Shown piece by piece: positions 1 to 11,339 of a stretch of DNA of 64,000 nt. Below the pieces are notes generated by a model. It made no database searches, was not told where the DNA came from, and saw only the letters and a list, made by a program, of their open reading frames with translations. Source of the stretch: Plantago major (taxonomy: Eukaryota; Streptophyta; Magnoliopsida; Lamiales; Plantaginaceae); the NCBI GenBank assembly GCA_026545765.1, contig CM048844.1:49441401-49505400 (forward strand), given 5' to 3'. Numbering within the stretch: position 1 is the first letter of the stretch; every line of letters begins with the position of its first letter. Position numbers and translations under genes: made by a program.

Positions 1-661
1 ATTAGGTCTTCTTGGAGCTCTAAGTAGGAGGGTTTTTTGCTATTCTTAAAGAGCAAAGGAGGTATGAGTAGCATAATTCATCTTCTGAAATGTTGGTTGA
101 GTAATAATTGGGCGATTTGTACTCGATTTTTGTATTTATGGAGCATTGAATGTGGACTGAACTTGGTGTATTGATGGTTTGTTAAGGTAGTTGGGAATGG
201 GTACCCATTAATGATGCTCCATTTCCTATTTAAAGTACATTTTAATGTAGTGGGTCAACTGTTTCGATGCTATTTGGGGCATTATAGTATATTTGTGTTC
301 CAATTTTAACATGGTTAACAGTAGTTATGGTATGTTTGTTGATGAATGGCAGTGGTTGTATAGCATTTATTGTGTTTGCGAGGTATGTTTGTTGATGAAT
401 GGATAGTGGTTGTTCCTGGTTTTATGTACTTTCCTGTGACTGATTGGAGTGTGCATTCACTGCATATCCTCGCAATATAATGGTTATGTATGACTACGAC
501 TTGAGAATGTTTTGTTGTTTGTTGCTTGTGTAGTTCAGTGATGCTTTGGCTGAATACTAGAGTATGGTTTATCACTTTGTGCATCTAGTATAAGTTCCAT
601 TTGTTTTGTTGATTGTTGAGTTTATGTGGTTTTACATTTGGGTAGTCTTTTGTGTTTAGTT
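1..661. other. AT-rich stretch with no recognised gene
   Basis: No reading frame here resembles a protein I know. It lies directly upstream of the PIF/Harbinger transposase remains and may be the 5' untranslated or terminal part of that transposon, but no terminal inverted repeat could be identified. The one structure seen is a short direct duplication at 329-413. Confidence 0.5.
329..413 (+). repeat. 32-bp direct duplication
   Basis: Two near-identical copies of about 32 bp occur at 329-360 and 382-413. Both begin GGTATGTTTGTTGATGAATG, and they are separated by about 21 bp. This looks like a local slippage duplication with no evident function. Confidence 0.7.
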
Positions 662-2130
662 ATGGTGTCACCGGCTCATAGGAGAAGAGCCATTTTGTGT
701 ATGGCTCTTGGTATGATGCTAGCTATTAGTTGGTAATACTTTAGGAAGGTAAGACCTCGTGTACTACGCAAGCGTAAGCGTGCAACCCGGTACTGGCCCA
801 AAAAGAATACACTGATAGGCTAACTACAGAGAGTGATGTCAATTGCAAAAATGTTTTGCGAATGAATAAAAGATAATTTTGCCCAGATTTGTTTACTTCT
901 TCGTGAGAGTGGTGGTTTGAAAAAGAGTAAGTATGTCTGTCTTGAAGAAAATGTTGCGATATTTATTGCGGTACTTGGGCATCATACGAAACAAAGGGTT
1001 GCACAATTTGGTTGGAGACGTTCAGGTTGGATTGTTAGCATATACTTCAACGAGGTCCTTCAATGTGTGTTGAAGCTACATAACATATTGATGTCTCGTC
1101 TCGAGCCTATACTTCCTACTTGCGTGGAGGAACATTGGTGTCATTTAAGGTATTGCTTATTTGATGTCTTGTGTTTCTGTCCATACGTAACTTTCTGCCC
1201 GAGCGACATGCTATTGATGGCTATTTTTTGTTTTTGCTGATTTATGCTATTCGTGATTGTATCTTGTCTACAACGTAGGGTTGTCTTGGTGCACTCGATG
1301 TCACTTACATCAAAGTCGAGGCCGCTACAGAAATCCAAGCCCATTATCGTAATACGAAAGGAAGGTTATCTGTTAATGTGCTTGGTGTGTGCGACAAGGA
1401 CATGAAGTTTATCTATGTACAAACTGGGTGGGAAGGTTCGACTGTAGATGGTAGAGTCCTAGGAAATGCACTTAATTGTGATAATGGGTTTACCGTCCAA
1501 GAGGTATCATATTGTTGTTATCGTATATGTAGCTTTTACATTACGTAAAGAAATGACAAATCACATGTTTATGACCTGTTGTTTGTTGTTTATTGTCCTG
1601 GAAACTATTATTTGGTTGATGCTGGATACGTGAATGCACCCGGGTTCTTACCCCCATTCTGTAAGATAAGGTACCACCTAAACGAGTAGGTTGAATCTAA
1701 TATGCCGCCGCAGACACCTAAGGAGTATTACAACTTGAAGCACTCATCACGAAGGAACGTGGGGTTGTTTAAGAAACAGTGAGCTATCTTGCGATCACCA
1801 TATTTCTATCCGTTGGAAACTCAGAATGACATTATCCTCGCATGTTGTCTTGTTCATAATTTCTTAAGGGAAGTTGCAGCTGATGATCTACTTCATGATG
1901 AGAAAGATGATCCAGCTTACTTGAGACGGGAAGCTGTCAATGCTGCTTTATCTGATGATGACGGTGATCTCGAGGATGATGATCCGGAACCTATTGATAG
2001 TCTAGAGAAATGTGATGAGTGGAAATAGTATCGTCGTGATCTAGCAGCATCCATGTATTATCATTGGAGGATGAGAGTTGCTGGCCTAGAAAACCATGCA
2101 GTGTGGTTGATGACTGATACAATTGAGTGA
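662..2130 (+). pseudogene. PIF/Harbinger transposase (DDE_Tnp_4 nuclease), broken
   Basis: The ATG at 662 opens a stretch whose frames match the N-terminal region of plant harbinger nucleases, ending in LEENVAIFIAVLGHHTK (about 950-990) and a helix-turn-helix-like segment. After a probable intron (about 1150-1278, GT..AG) come LGALDVTYIKV (first catalytic Asp) and GWEGSTVDGRVLGNAL (second Asp). A second intron-like gap follows near 1505-1610, then VDAGYVNAPGFLPPF. The C-terminal ILACCLVHNFLRE is typical of the family. Stops interrupt it, for example after YHLNE near 1685 and after NVGLFKKQ near 1780. The segment that normally carries the third catalytic acid (ERIFGVLK in relatives) is missing between NV and LFKK. 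It cannot encode active enzyme. The family is clear. Confidence 0.85.
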
Positions 2131-3756
2131 TGAGTATTAGTGGTTTTGGTGATTGGGTCTACTGATTTTAAACCCAATGATGCTTTTGTTTGACTTGACA
2201 TTGATTTATATGGCTTGTTATTTCATTATCAGATTCGTATTTTGTGTCATTTGACATGAAAGACTGATGTAATGTTGACTGTGATTGTCTATGTTGATTG
2301 GTGTAATGTTATGTGTTTTGTATTCATCTATTTTGCATCGATCTATATTTCTTATGGATCTGTTGACTGTTGTGTGTTATGCTGAGCTTACTGAACCAGT
2401 ATCGTGTACTCATTTTGTATCAGAATTTATTGAATGTTTGTCTGACTTGTTTGATGTAGACATGTCCGAGAGTGAGGCAAGCATTGATATAACTATATGT
2501 GCGCAGAGTGATGATCACCTTGCAGCTGAAGATACTGAAGTTGTTGATCAGCCAGATCAGCCCGTAGGCACACAAAAAGGTGGCAAAAGGCCGAAGACTT
2601 ACCGAAAGTGGACAAAGGATGAGAAACTAGAGATGCTGGATGCAATGAAGAAGGCCAAGGGTGTCGGGATGAAATCAAAGCAAGGATTCAGGCAGGGTGG
2701 ACTCATGTTCATTGAACTAAGGTAGGCAAAAAAGTTTCCTAGGGCAAACACCCAGACCCACTAACATATTAAGAACAAGCTTTATACATGGAAGGAGTTG
2801 CATAGGGTAGTGTTAGGAATGAAGAGCAGGAGTGGGTGTGTCTGGTGTGATATCAAAAAGAGGTTCATGTGTACGGAAGAAATTTGGGACAAGCTTGTGA
2901 AGGTATGAATCTAATAGTGATTGTATAGTCTCTTGTTTGTTTTTCAATTCTGAATAAGTTTCTTACATGTTCTGCATCATTTGGGCAGTATTACTGGTGT
3001 GCTTGTTCTGTTTTATACAGGTGACGTGTGTTTGTCCTGTTTTATTCACGCATAGGGCAGTGTTCATGTGGGCTTGTTCTGTTTTAGCGCTGCAGTTGAC
3101 ATCTATTTTTGCTGACAGTTTGTTTTGGATGTTAATTAGGACTTCAAAAAACTGAAGATGCAGAAAAATAAGAAGTGGCCTTACTTCGATGACTGGTGTA
3201 AGGTGTGGGGAACTGACATAACGACCGGTAAACAATCAAAATCTTTTGGTGAGGGATTGAAGAAGATCATGGCAGATGGCAGGCCCCTTGTTGATGATGA
3301 CTTGAACACCGGCTACAACATTTCTGTTGACAACCCGCCGGCTGGCGATGGCGACACAAAAGTAGATCAGCCCGGCACAGTTGATGGCCCGAGCGAAGTA
3401 AGGATCACACGATCACACATTCCTGATATTGGGGATGGAGTTTTTATGCCGAAGAGAAAAAATAATAAGGGAATGTCTGATGTTGATGTTGCATTTCTGG
3501 ATATGATGAATGGCTCTATGAGTGGCACGAAGGAAGCTATTGGTGTAAAGGATCCGGAGAAGGTTGTTGCTAATGATGAAGACAACAATGGTGTTATAGC
3601 AATGCTTAATGCCAAATTGGACAGGTTTCCCCACCTAACAGACTATCACCGTGTTGGCATTGGTATGAAATTGGTGAAAGACCGATTCATGCTTGATTAC
3701 TTCTTCTCTCTGTCTGACAACCAAAAGTTTGAGTTCGTTTGTTTTGAGGTGCAGGG
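662..3756 (+). mobile_element. PIF/Harbinger DNA transposon, decayed
   Basis: Two genes typical of plant PIF/Harbinger elements lie in tandem on the same strand: a DDE_Tnp_4-type transposase and a Myb/SANT-like DNA-binding protein. In this superfamily both proteins are needed for transposition, the Myb-like one helping to bring the transposase to the element ends. Both genes here carry stops and losses, so the element is inactive. Terminal inverted repeats and the 3-bp target duplication were not found. The right edge is set by the start of the Athila LTR and is uncertain by tens of bases. Confidence 0.8.
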
Positions 3757-3784
3757 TGATGTGGAGACGAAATGTGCGATATAG
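2462..3784 (+). pseudogene. Myb/SANT-like protein of the Harbinger element, broken
   Basis: From the ATG at 2462, an acidic leader (about 40 residues) is followed by a Myb/SANT-like domain opening with YRKWTKDEKLEMLDAMKKAK, where W-T-x-x-E is the usual start of such domains. The domain continues in the same frame past two stops (2723 and 2772) through ELHRVVLGMKSRSGC and EEIWDKLVK. A probable intron (2903-3139, GT..AG) joins to DFKKLKMQKNKKWPYFDDWC, matching the tail of the plant Myb/SANT-like domain. The following 200 residues are acidic, then helical. The final codons (after about 3756) may already be Athila LTR. In Harbinger elements this protein binds DNA and partners the transposase upstream. 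Confidence 0.75.
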
Positions 3785-5294
3785 AATGCTTTTAGACTCT
3801 TGTTTTTTTGCCTTAGATTCAATATTTATATCATTTTATGGTCATTTACCAACTTGGCATGTTTTTTGTAGGTCATTATTATGGTTTTGAGGATTTGCAC
3901 GATTTCAGGCACCAAAACGGCATAATTATGCCAAATTGGGAAAAGGAGGCAAATACGCTAGACCAACCATTGCACGAAGTTCGAGGAGTCAAAACATGTC
4001 ATGAAACTAGCCAGTGCGAAGATAATCGAAGATGCAACAACTTTGAAGAAGATAACTTTTCGAAGAAACGAAGTTACGGAGCCCGAAATTGAAGAACGAG
4101 GATTTACAGACAGATGCAGAAGATATCGCACTCTGCGGCCGCCTGTGGGCCGCAGAGAGGGTCACTGCGGTTGCCTGGGGATCGCAGTGCACCTGCTGTT
4201 TTACTTCTGGTCCATTCTGTTAGCCCGTCAGTCTGAGGCCCGCCTTCCTAAACCTTCCTTATTTGAGAATGGCGGTTCGGAGGTCGAAAATTCACCTATA
4301 AATAAGACCTCATGGTCTCAGATTTCAGAGGCAGCTCACAAAACAGCTCTCCTAGAGAGAGAAACAGTCCTTAGGGAAGTGAAATCCCACAACAACTCTC
4401 CTAAAGAGAGAAACAGTCCTCGGGGAAGTGAAACTCCAAAACCCTAGCCGTCAGCAAGCATCCAAGAAGACATCAAGATCGATCAAGCAAGGAGGAATCG
4501 AAGAGGAGAAGCAGAGGGTCGACACTCGCCATCTTCTACGGTTTAGTTGTTTCAAACATGATTTCAATTCAGTTTTCTGTTAGTTTACTTTTAGTTATGT
4601 TAGGCTAATTTACCTGTGTAAGGGTTAGCCGGGATCTTTGACAACTTGGTTTATATATGATGGAATAGATTTAGTATCTATGTTGGTTATGCGATTGTTG
4701 TTCATATCTGTGCTATTTGAGAAAGATGCTTTGCATGTTTATGTTTTCGCGAGACATGAGTATTCAATACACTAGGTTAGGAGGTATCAGTTGTGTCTAT
4801 AGTTTGGTATGTTGCCTAAGGTATGAAGTTGAGCTAGAAACTGGTGACAAATTTTAGCTAGACGATAGTGTACATAGTGTATGTTTACAAACTGCGCCTT
4901 GGTATATGATATGTGACTTATGTGACTCTTCAGCCATAACTATTGCTATCTATTATTTCCTGTTATAAACCATTTAGCAAAGTGAAGGTTAACGCTTACA
5001 TGCTTTTCTCTATAAGTCCTTAGTTCGTCAAGTCTTTGTTAAGTTATTTTCCTGCTTACGTGTTTATTTTCCTTATTCAAAAAATCCAAAAATCAGTTAT
5101 TTACTTTTTATTGAAAATCAACCATCTAATATTCTATTTCAATCGATCGTTATTCCCGAGAGAACGACATCTCGAGTTAACTTACCGCTATAAACTGTGT
5201 GTTAGTAAGCTTTGGCAATTATAAATTTAATCTTCTGATCGTATTTGGGAATTACAGTCTCTACAACGAAATCAGTTTTTCCAAGTACGCATCA
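3757..5294 (+). repeat. 5' LTR of the Athila element (start approximate)
   Basis: The right end is well fixed by ACGCATCA followed five bases later by the primer site at 5301. The left end is inferred from the sequence TGATGTGGAGACG, which resembles the TGATGAGAC start of the related LTRs at 14104 and 25075. The resulting length, about 1.54 kb, is close to the 1.37-1.42 kb of those LTRs. It contains a GC-rich hairpin island (4126-4190) and a repeated CTCTCCTAGAGAGAGAAACAG motif near 4345 and 4398. Confidence 0.55.
4126..4190. repeat. GC-rich hairpin island in the Athila LTR
   Basis: In an otherwise AT-rich LTR, two inverted repeats follow each other: CTCTGCGGCC..GGCCGCAGAG and CACTGCGG..CGCAGTG. 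Both would form stable hairpins in RNA. A close relative of the same island occurs after pol at 10801-10850. Confidence 0.7.
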
Positions 5295-5300
5295 GAAATT

Positions 5301-5318
5301 TGGCGCCGCTGCCGGGGA
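5301..5318 (+). other. Primer binding site, tRNA-Asp type
   Basis: TGGCGCCGCTGCCGGGGA lies six bases after the LTR end. It differs by one base from the complement of the plant tRNA-Asp 3' end (TGGCGCCGTTGCCGGGGA), the usual primer of Athila elements. Confidence 0.85.
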
Positions 5319-5401
5319 ATAATTAGTAGATTGCCTGCGTAGAACTTATTTGGTTAATTTCGAGCAGTAACTACTCTTTGTTTTTTTTCAAGAAGCTCAA
5401 G

Positions 5402-6773
5402 ATGGAAGAAAAAGACGAAAGGACTATCAGAGAGATCAGTATGCCGAAACCAAGAAGGAGTGGAATCAGGATCCAGCCGCATGTAAGGGAGTACGGATTT
5501 GATCTAGCTCTGATTAACGCACTATTGAAGTTCAAAGTCAGAGAAGGAGAGAATGAATGCGAGTTCATGTATGCATTCGAGTCTATTGTTGAGCAATTTC
5601 CGACGAAGGGGTTAACTGATGGCGAGCTAAAGTTCTGGTTCTTCATCAAAGCATTGGAGGGAGCAGCAAAAAGATGGATAGATTCAATCAAGGAAGAAGT
5701 CAGCAAATGGGAAGAGTTGAGGAGTATGTTCTTGAAGAGGCTTCTAGGGTGTGCAAGGGTTATGAGAGAGAGGAGGATGATTTCTAACTTCGCTCAGAAA
5801 CCGAAGAAATCTTTTCACGACGCATGGGAGAGGTTTGAAGAGATGCAGTACAACTACCCCCAACATCAGTTTACTTTGCAATAGCTCTGTGAGTATTTCT
5901 ACCTAAGAGTTAGAGAGGAGTTCAGAGACCTTGTAGACATAGCTCTGAAGGGATCATTCATGGGGAGCAGTGGAAGCTTGCACAAGTGTTGCTGAAAATT
6001 CAAGATACAGGAGTGAGCAGCTGAAGGAGAATGGGATCTTCAACAGGATGGAGGCTATGGAAGAAGTAAGGACGATAGCCGCAATTGAGGAAGAAGCACA
6101 ATGGGCTATGGGACAGAGCGTAGGAACTCCTGAGTACTTGGATAAGAGAAGCATATCAAAGGAAGTGATCCAAGAAGTACCAGAAGGGAAACCTATTAAG
6201 CAGAGTATCGAAGGAAAGGACGAAGCTTCCAAGATCACCAACGAACAGGTGGTCGACAACATTGTAACTACTAAGAATGGCTAGGGGGAGGAGATCAAGG
6301 CCCTCAAAGAACATCATAACCAGAGAGGAAAAGCAGTGCTGGAGGAACTGGAGAAAGGAAGCGAGGAAACCCACTACTTGGTGAAGTTGTTCACGGAGAA
6401 TGCCGCCTCGACTGAGGAAGCAATAGGATGGATAAGTAGTGAAGTCGATGCAGTCAAGGATGATCTAGTCGAAATGCAGTATGCAGTAAGGGAGTTGGAT
6501 GAAAAGGTGGAAGAAGTTAAGGAGCAGCAGGTGGAGAGCATTGGGGCTATCAGTACTAGAAGCGGGATAACAACCCCGGATTCTATTCCTAGAAGTGAGG
6601 AAAGAGCCAGGAAGAAGAAGAATGTTGAGATAGTGGATGTGGAAGAAGAAGGCGGAGAAGGTAAAGGTGAGAAGCCTGAGAAAGAAGCAAGGGAGAGGAA
6701 GACGCAGGAAGAAAGGTTAGCAGCCAGGAGAGGAAGATATGACGACGACCTGATGGAAAGAGGATATGTCTGA
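5402..6773 (+). pseudogene. Athila gag, broken
   Basis: Gag would package the element RNA into virus-like particles in the cytoplasm. The ATG at 5402 is 83 bases downstream of the primer site. The region around 5550-5880 reads as a retrotransposon gag domain (FWFFIKALEGAAKRWIDSI, SFHDAWERFEEMQYNYPQHQ). The following 900 bases encode very acidic, coiled-coil-rich sequence (EEVRTIAAIEEEAQWAMGQ; LDEKVEEVKEQQVESIG) ending in a charged Arg/Glu tail near 6770. A few interruptions are present. Confidence 0.75.
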
Positions 6774-7042
6774 GCAGAAGATGGAGGAATAGTCCACCTT
6801 AAAGACTTAACTTTTCCAGGAAGGCTCACGAATGATGCCAAGAAGGCTACGAAGATGAAGGCTAAAGGAAACCTGGAGAACCAATCTATTCCAGTACCGG
6901 TACCAGATCCGTTTACTTTATACACATCTGACATGGCAGCTGTAAGGGACTTCCATAACCGGAAGAAGTCCTACGTTGGAGTGACATGGAGAGAAGGATC
7001 AGATATCATCAGGAGAGGAATAGGAGATCCGGGATAGTTTAA

Positions 7043-7370
7043 CATGGTGATCGGAGTGGAAGGAAATAAGATAAAATGCATGATAGACCTGGGAGCCAGT
7101 GTGAATCTTATGTCATTGGGTAAAGCAAGGGAGCTAGGGATAGAAGACGAGATAGAACCATATGGAACTAGCGTCCAACTGGCCGACAACTAGACGAAGA
7201 AATGTGCTGGAGAAGTCAGAGGTTTACCTGTGGAGATCGGAGGTATAAGGACGAGACTGGACTTCCTGGTGATGGATAAGGAAGGAAGCACAATCAGATC
7301 TAAAACACTTATTGGACGACCACCCCTACATCAGATGGAAGCCATAGTCGACACGGGGGGGGGGGGGGGA
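7043..7370 (+). pseudogene. Athila aspartic protease region
   Basis: NKIKCMIDLGASVNLMSLG resembles the active-site region of retroviral-type aspartic proteases, where D-x-GAS is the catalytic signature (usually DTGAS). TLIGRPPLHQMEA further on fits the flap-distal GRPFL-like motif. It lies between gag and reverse transcriptase, as expected for gypsy elements. A long G homopolymer follows it. The region is not intact. Confidence 0.75.
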
Positions 7371-7381
7371 AGACCTATTCA

Positions 7382-8660
7382 TTGATCGTAAAAGGGCAGA
7401 AGAAGCATTTCAACTCTAAAGGTGAACTCTTGGAAGAAGGAAAGTGGATAGAGAGAGGATACTGGGAAAGCGTAGATGATTTCCACCATGGGGACGGAGT
7501 CGAGTTTGGATATCTAATGCTAGATCTGATAGAGGAGGATGAAGAAGACTTCAACACAGAGAAATATGAGAGGCTCGAGCAACTATATGCTGTAGAGGCA
7601 ATGGAGAATCAGGAGAAGGACGAACCACCAGCATTTGAATTGGAGGAGGTGCTACGGTCAAAACCGGAACTCAAACCGCTACCAGCAGACCGCAAGTCCG
7701 TTTTCTTATCTGATGACGAGTTCTTTCCTGTCATTATATCTTCATCTCTGACTAAGGATCAAGAAGAAAAGTTAATAGAGGTTTTGAAGAAGTATAAGGA
7801 AGCAATAGGATGGGATATAACCGACATCAAGGGGATCAGTCCCGTAAGGTGTATGCACACTATTACACTGGAGGAAGGAGCTAAGCCAGTAAGGCAACCT
7901 CAGAGGAGGCAGAATCCGGTGGTGATGGAAGTGGTGAAGAAGGAGATCCACAAGCTTCTGAACAACGGGTTGATCTAACCTATTAAGAGTAGCAACTGGG
8001 TGAGTCCAATACACGTGGTTCCTAAGAAGTCAGGAATAACGGTGAAGGACAACATCACGACAAGGATTGCTACATGATGTAGGATGTGTACCGACTACAG
8101 GAGACTGAATGCAGCTACAAGGAAGGACCACTTCCCCCTACCATTTATAGATCAGATGCTGGACAGTTTAGCAGGGCACGAGTATTACTGTTTCTTGGAC
8201 GGGCTATCTGGATTTTTTCCAAATCCCCATCGCACCTGAAGACCAGGAGAAGACTACTTTTACCCGCCCCTTTGGAACGTTTGGTTACAGGAGGATGCCG
8301 TTTGGACTATGCAACACGCCGGCTACATTCCAAAGATGCATGGTGTCTATATTCAGCGACATGGTGGAAAGGTTATAGAAGTATTCATGGATGACTTCTC
8401 AGTGTTTGGAAACTCGTTCGAAGACTGTCTTCAGAAGTTATCACTGGTTCTGGAAAGATGCATCGAGTGAAATCTAACTCTGAGCTCGAAGAAGAGTACT
8501 TTTATGGTCAAGGAAGGAATAGTTCTAGGACATATTATTTCGAAGGAAGGGATCAGAGTGCATGAAGCAAAGGTGGAGACGATATCGAAGCTACCGCCAC
8601 TAACCAACGTCATGGAGCTACAATCCTTCTTGGGGCACATCTACTTTCACAGGAGATTTA
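7382..8660 (+). pseudogene. Athila reverse transcriptase, broken
   Basis: After a linker, RT begins near 7700. HTITLEEGAKPVRQPQRRQNP and VKKEIHKLLNNGLI are the fingers entry motifs of Athila RT; SNWVSPIHVVPKK, a palm segment and the catalytic box FMDDFSVFGNSFEDCL (about 8388-8430) follow. SLTIKVLFFEL-type shadows on the other strand are not genes. The frame is disrupted several times. Confidence 0.8.
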
Positions 8661-9302
8661 TCAAGGACTTATTAGTGGAAGCTAAACCTCTCAACAATCT
8701 ACGCAGGAAGGACGTCAAGTTTGATTTCAATGAAGATTGTATAAAGGCATGGAGCAGCCTGAAAGAGAAGATGGTAACCTTTCCGATTATGAATGCACCC
8801 AACTGGGAGATCCCATTTGAGATAATGTGTGATGCATCGGACTTTGTCGTTGGAGCTGTATTGGGACAGAAGGTGGACAAGCAATTTAGAGCAATCTACT
8901 ACGCCAGCAAATCTATGAATAACGCACAGAAGAACTACTACACCACGGAGAAGGAATTCCTGGCAGTCGTATTCGCCCTGGAGAAGTTCGGAAGTCACAT
9001 TGTAGGATATCAGGTTATCATCAACAGTGATCAAGCCGCACTGAGACATCTGATAGCGAAGACGGACGCGAAGCCACGACTCATCCAATGGGTACTTCTA
9101 TTGCAACTGTTTGACTACAAGATAGCGGACAGGCCAAGGAAGGAGAACAGTATAGCAGATCACCTCTCCAGAATCACCGCGCCTAATGAAGGAGAAGAAA
9201 ATGATGATGATTTTCCCAGAGAACTGGTTTTCAGTGTTGAGAAGGAGCCGTGGTATGCGGATATTGTGAATTTACTCACAAGTGGAGTGCTGAAGAAGGA
9301 CT
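8660..9302 (+). pseudogene. Athila RNase H region
   Basis: IMCDASDFVVGAVLGQKVD (first catalytic Asp), NYYTTEKEFLAVVFALEKF (catalytic Glu), INSDQAALRHLI (Asp) and ENSIADHLSRI (last Asp) appear in the normal order. This is the RNase H that degrades the RNA template during reverse transcription. The longest open stretch is 8504-9304, which also carries the end of RT. Confidence 0.85.
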
Positions 9303-9352
9303 AGACACTAACCGAGAAGATTTCTCTAATAAAAAAGAGTAGAGGTTTCATC

Positions 9353-10551
9353 TTGGAGCCACCGCACTTGTTCAAGGATGGAGGAGATATGGTCTACAGG
9401 AGATGCGTTCCGGAGCACGAGCAGGAGAGCATATTGAGGCATTGTCACGAATTTGAGTGTGGAGGGCATTATGGGCCAAATAAAACCGCCCACAAGATCC
9501 TTCAATCTGGATTCTACTGGGAGACTATCTACAAGGACGCAGTGACCTTCTGCAAGAACTGTGACAGGTACCAGAGAGCAGGGAACATCACCAAAAGGGA
9601 CGAGATGCCTATGACTACCAACCTGGTGGCAGAGATCTTCGACGTATGGGGTATAGACTTCATGGGACCTTTTCCAAAATCAGATGGGAATGAATACATA
9701 CTGTTGCGGTCGACTACGTCTTGAAGTGGGTGGAGGCACAAGCCACAAGGACCAACGACGCACTGATGGTGCTGAAATTCCTCAAGGAGAACATATTTGC
9801 CAGATATGGAACACCGAAGGCGATCATCAACGATGGAGGTACGCATTTCTGGAACAAGTTATTCGCGGACTGTATGTGCAGGTTTCACATCAGGCACAGG
9901 GTAGCAACTCCATATCATCCGCAAATATCTGGGCAAGTGGAGGTGAGCAACAGACAGATCAAGGCTATATTGGAGAGAGTGGTTAAGCAAAGCAGGAAGG
10001 ATTGGTCTCATGCCTTGCTGAACGCTCTATGGGCATACCGAACAACATATAAAACAATGTTGGGAGCAAGCCCATACAGGATTGTATACGGGAAGACATG
10101 CCACCTACCTTTTGAAGTGGAGCACATGGCATGGTGGGCTATCAAGACTCTAAACTGCAATCTGGATGCAAGCGGGAAGAAGAGATTGCTGGATCTCAAC
10201 GAGTTGACTGAAATCCAGAATCAGGCCTACACCAACTCAAAGATATACAAGGAGAAGACGAAGGCTTACCATGACAAGCACATCAGGAACAAGCAGATCG
10301 AGGAAGGGCAGGAAGTGTTGCTTGATGACTCTCGTCTAAAGTGGTTTCCAGGTAAGTTGAGGAGCAAATTGAAGGGACCATACAAAGTCCTCAAGGTATA
10401 TCCATACGGGACGGTCCAGCTGCTAGACTACAATACGAAGGGGATTTTCAAGGTGAACGGGCACAGAGTTAAACCCTACATCTCTGGAGATCATCAACAC
10501 GCCAACCAGACGAACACGTACAGGTTGGACCTACCGAAGATCGAGGCATAG
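9353..10551 (+). pseudogene. Athila integrase, broken
   Basis: The HHCC zinc domain is visible (ILRHCHEFECGGHYG.., FCKNCDRYQRAG), followed by the DDE core: DVWGIDFMGPFP (first Asp), INDGGTHFWNKLF (second Asp), GQVEVSNRQIKAILE (Glu). The C-terminal GKTCHLPFEVEHMAWWAIK and YHDKHIRNKQIEEGQEVLL are typical of Athila. It would insert the cDNA into the nuclear genome. The stop at 10549-10551 is followed by the family's CGCTTGGGAGGCAACCCAA motif. Confidence 0.85.
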
Positions 10552-11330
10552 TCGGGCGACAACTATAAACAAGCGCTTGGGAGGCAACCCAACGTTTTGT
10601 AAGTATTTACGCTTAATGCATTTCACGTATTTTACATGCATTTCACGTTTTTCAAAATTTTTTGCATTAGTAGGTCATTTGCATTAGTTTTCTTTTCCTT
10701 AGTTTCTTTTTCAAAATTTTCAAAATAAAATGAATAAACAAAAGAAAACAAGAAAACGAGAAAAAATTTTGAACGAACCAAACCGGAGGAACAAAACCCT
10801 GACTGCGGCCGCTAGGGGGCCGCGGTCAGTGCTTCTGCGGTCGCCTACAGTAGCCTAATTCTGCGCGATTTTTTTACCTTTTTTGGTTTTTTGAAATTTT
10901 CCTTTCACTTGTTTCTCGTTTTTGGAAGGTTTTTTCTCGAACTTCTTTCAATTGTCAGCAATCTAAGCTTATTCATATGCATTTTTACCTTCTCTAAACT
11001 CACAAATTCACAAGCACAAAGTATTGCATTCTAGAATAAGCATTGTTTCGTACTTTTTCTCTCAAGAATTCAAGTTCATCGGCAACTCGAGGTACGATTC
11101 TTCAACTCTACTCTTCCCACTACTTCTACTCGCATGATTTATGATTATATATACGTAATGCATGCCTTGATACATTCGCATTGAGCATGGAAGGTCGGAA
11201 GTTTGAATTAATGCTAGTATGCATGTTCTAATGATTAACAATACTATGCTTAATCTATCAATATCATCCGTGAGTGTGCATGTTTTAATTTTCTGAGGCA
11301 ACAAATCGAATGAAGAGTTAAGATAAGGCC
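10552..11330 (+). other. Post-pol region of Athila, non-coding
   Basis: No protein is recognisable. It starts with GCGCTTGGGAGGCAACCCAA, a motif found after pol in Athila-type elements. Then come an AT-rich stretch with repeated GCATTTCACGT (10619-10650) and the GC hairpin island at 10801-10850. Athila elements often carry a long region here; no envelope-like frame was seen. The point where Athila ends and the Tork copia begins is not marked by any repeat. Confidence 0.6.
10801..10850. repeat. GC-rich hairpin island after Athila pol
   Basis: GACTGCGGCC..GGCCGCGGTC forms an inverted repeat, followed by TTCTGCGGTCGCC. It matches the architecture of the island in the 5' LTR (4126-4190), although the surroundings do not match. 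Confidence 0.65.
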
Positions 11331-11339
11331 ATTCTACTG

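Larger units (their letters stand above)
3757..11330 (+). mobile_element. Athila-lineage Ty3/gypsy element, 3' LTR missing
   Basis: A 5' LTR, tRNA-Asp-type primer site, gag, protease, reverse transcriptase, RNase H and integrase follow in the usual gypsy order. The integrase C-terminal part (YGKTCHLPFEVEHMAWWAIK, LLDLNELTEIQNQAY) is characteristic of the Athila lineage. The element is broken, with about ten interruptions of the coding region. No 3' LTR is visible before the Tork copia begins near 11330, so its 3' end is lost or was replaced. Age cannot be set from LTRs; the decay suggests an old insertion. It sits in or next to the Harbinger Myb gene. The left edge is an estimate. Confidence 0.85.

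Noticed and set aside
2462-3784. Functional host Myb transcription factor
   Set aside because: Two stops in the Myb domain, and the neighbouring transposase identifies it as a Harbinger component.
10801-10850. Part of a 3' LTR of Athila
   Set aside because: Only the GC island matches the 5' LTR; the flanks do not align by eye, so a 3' LTR is not supported.
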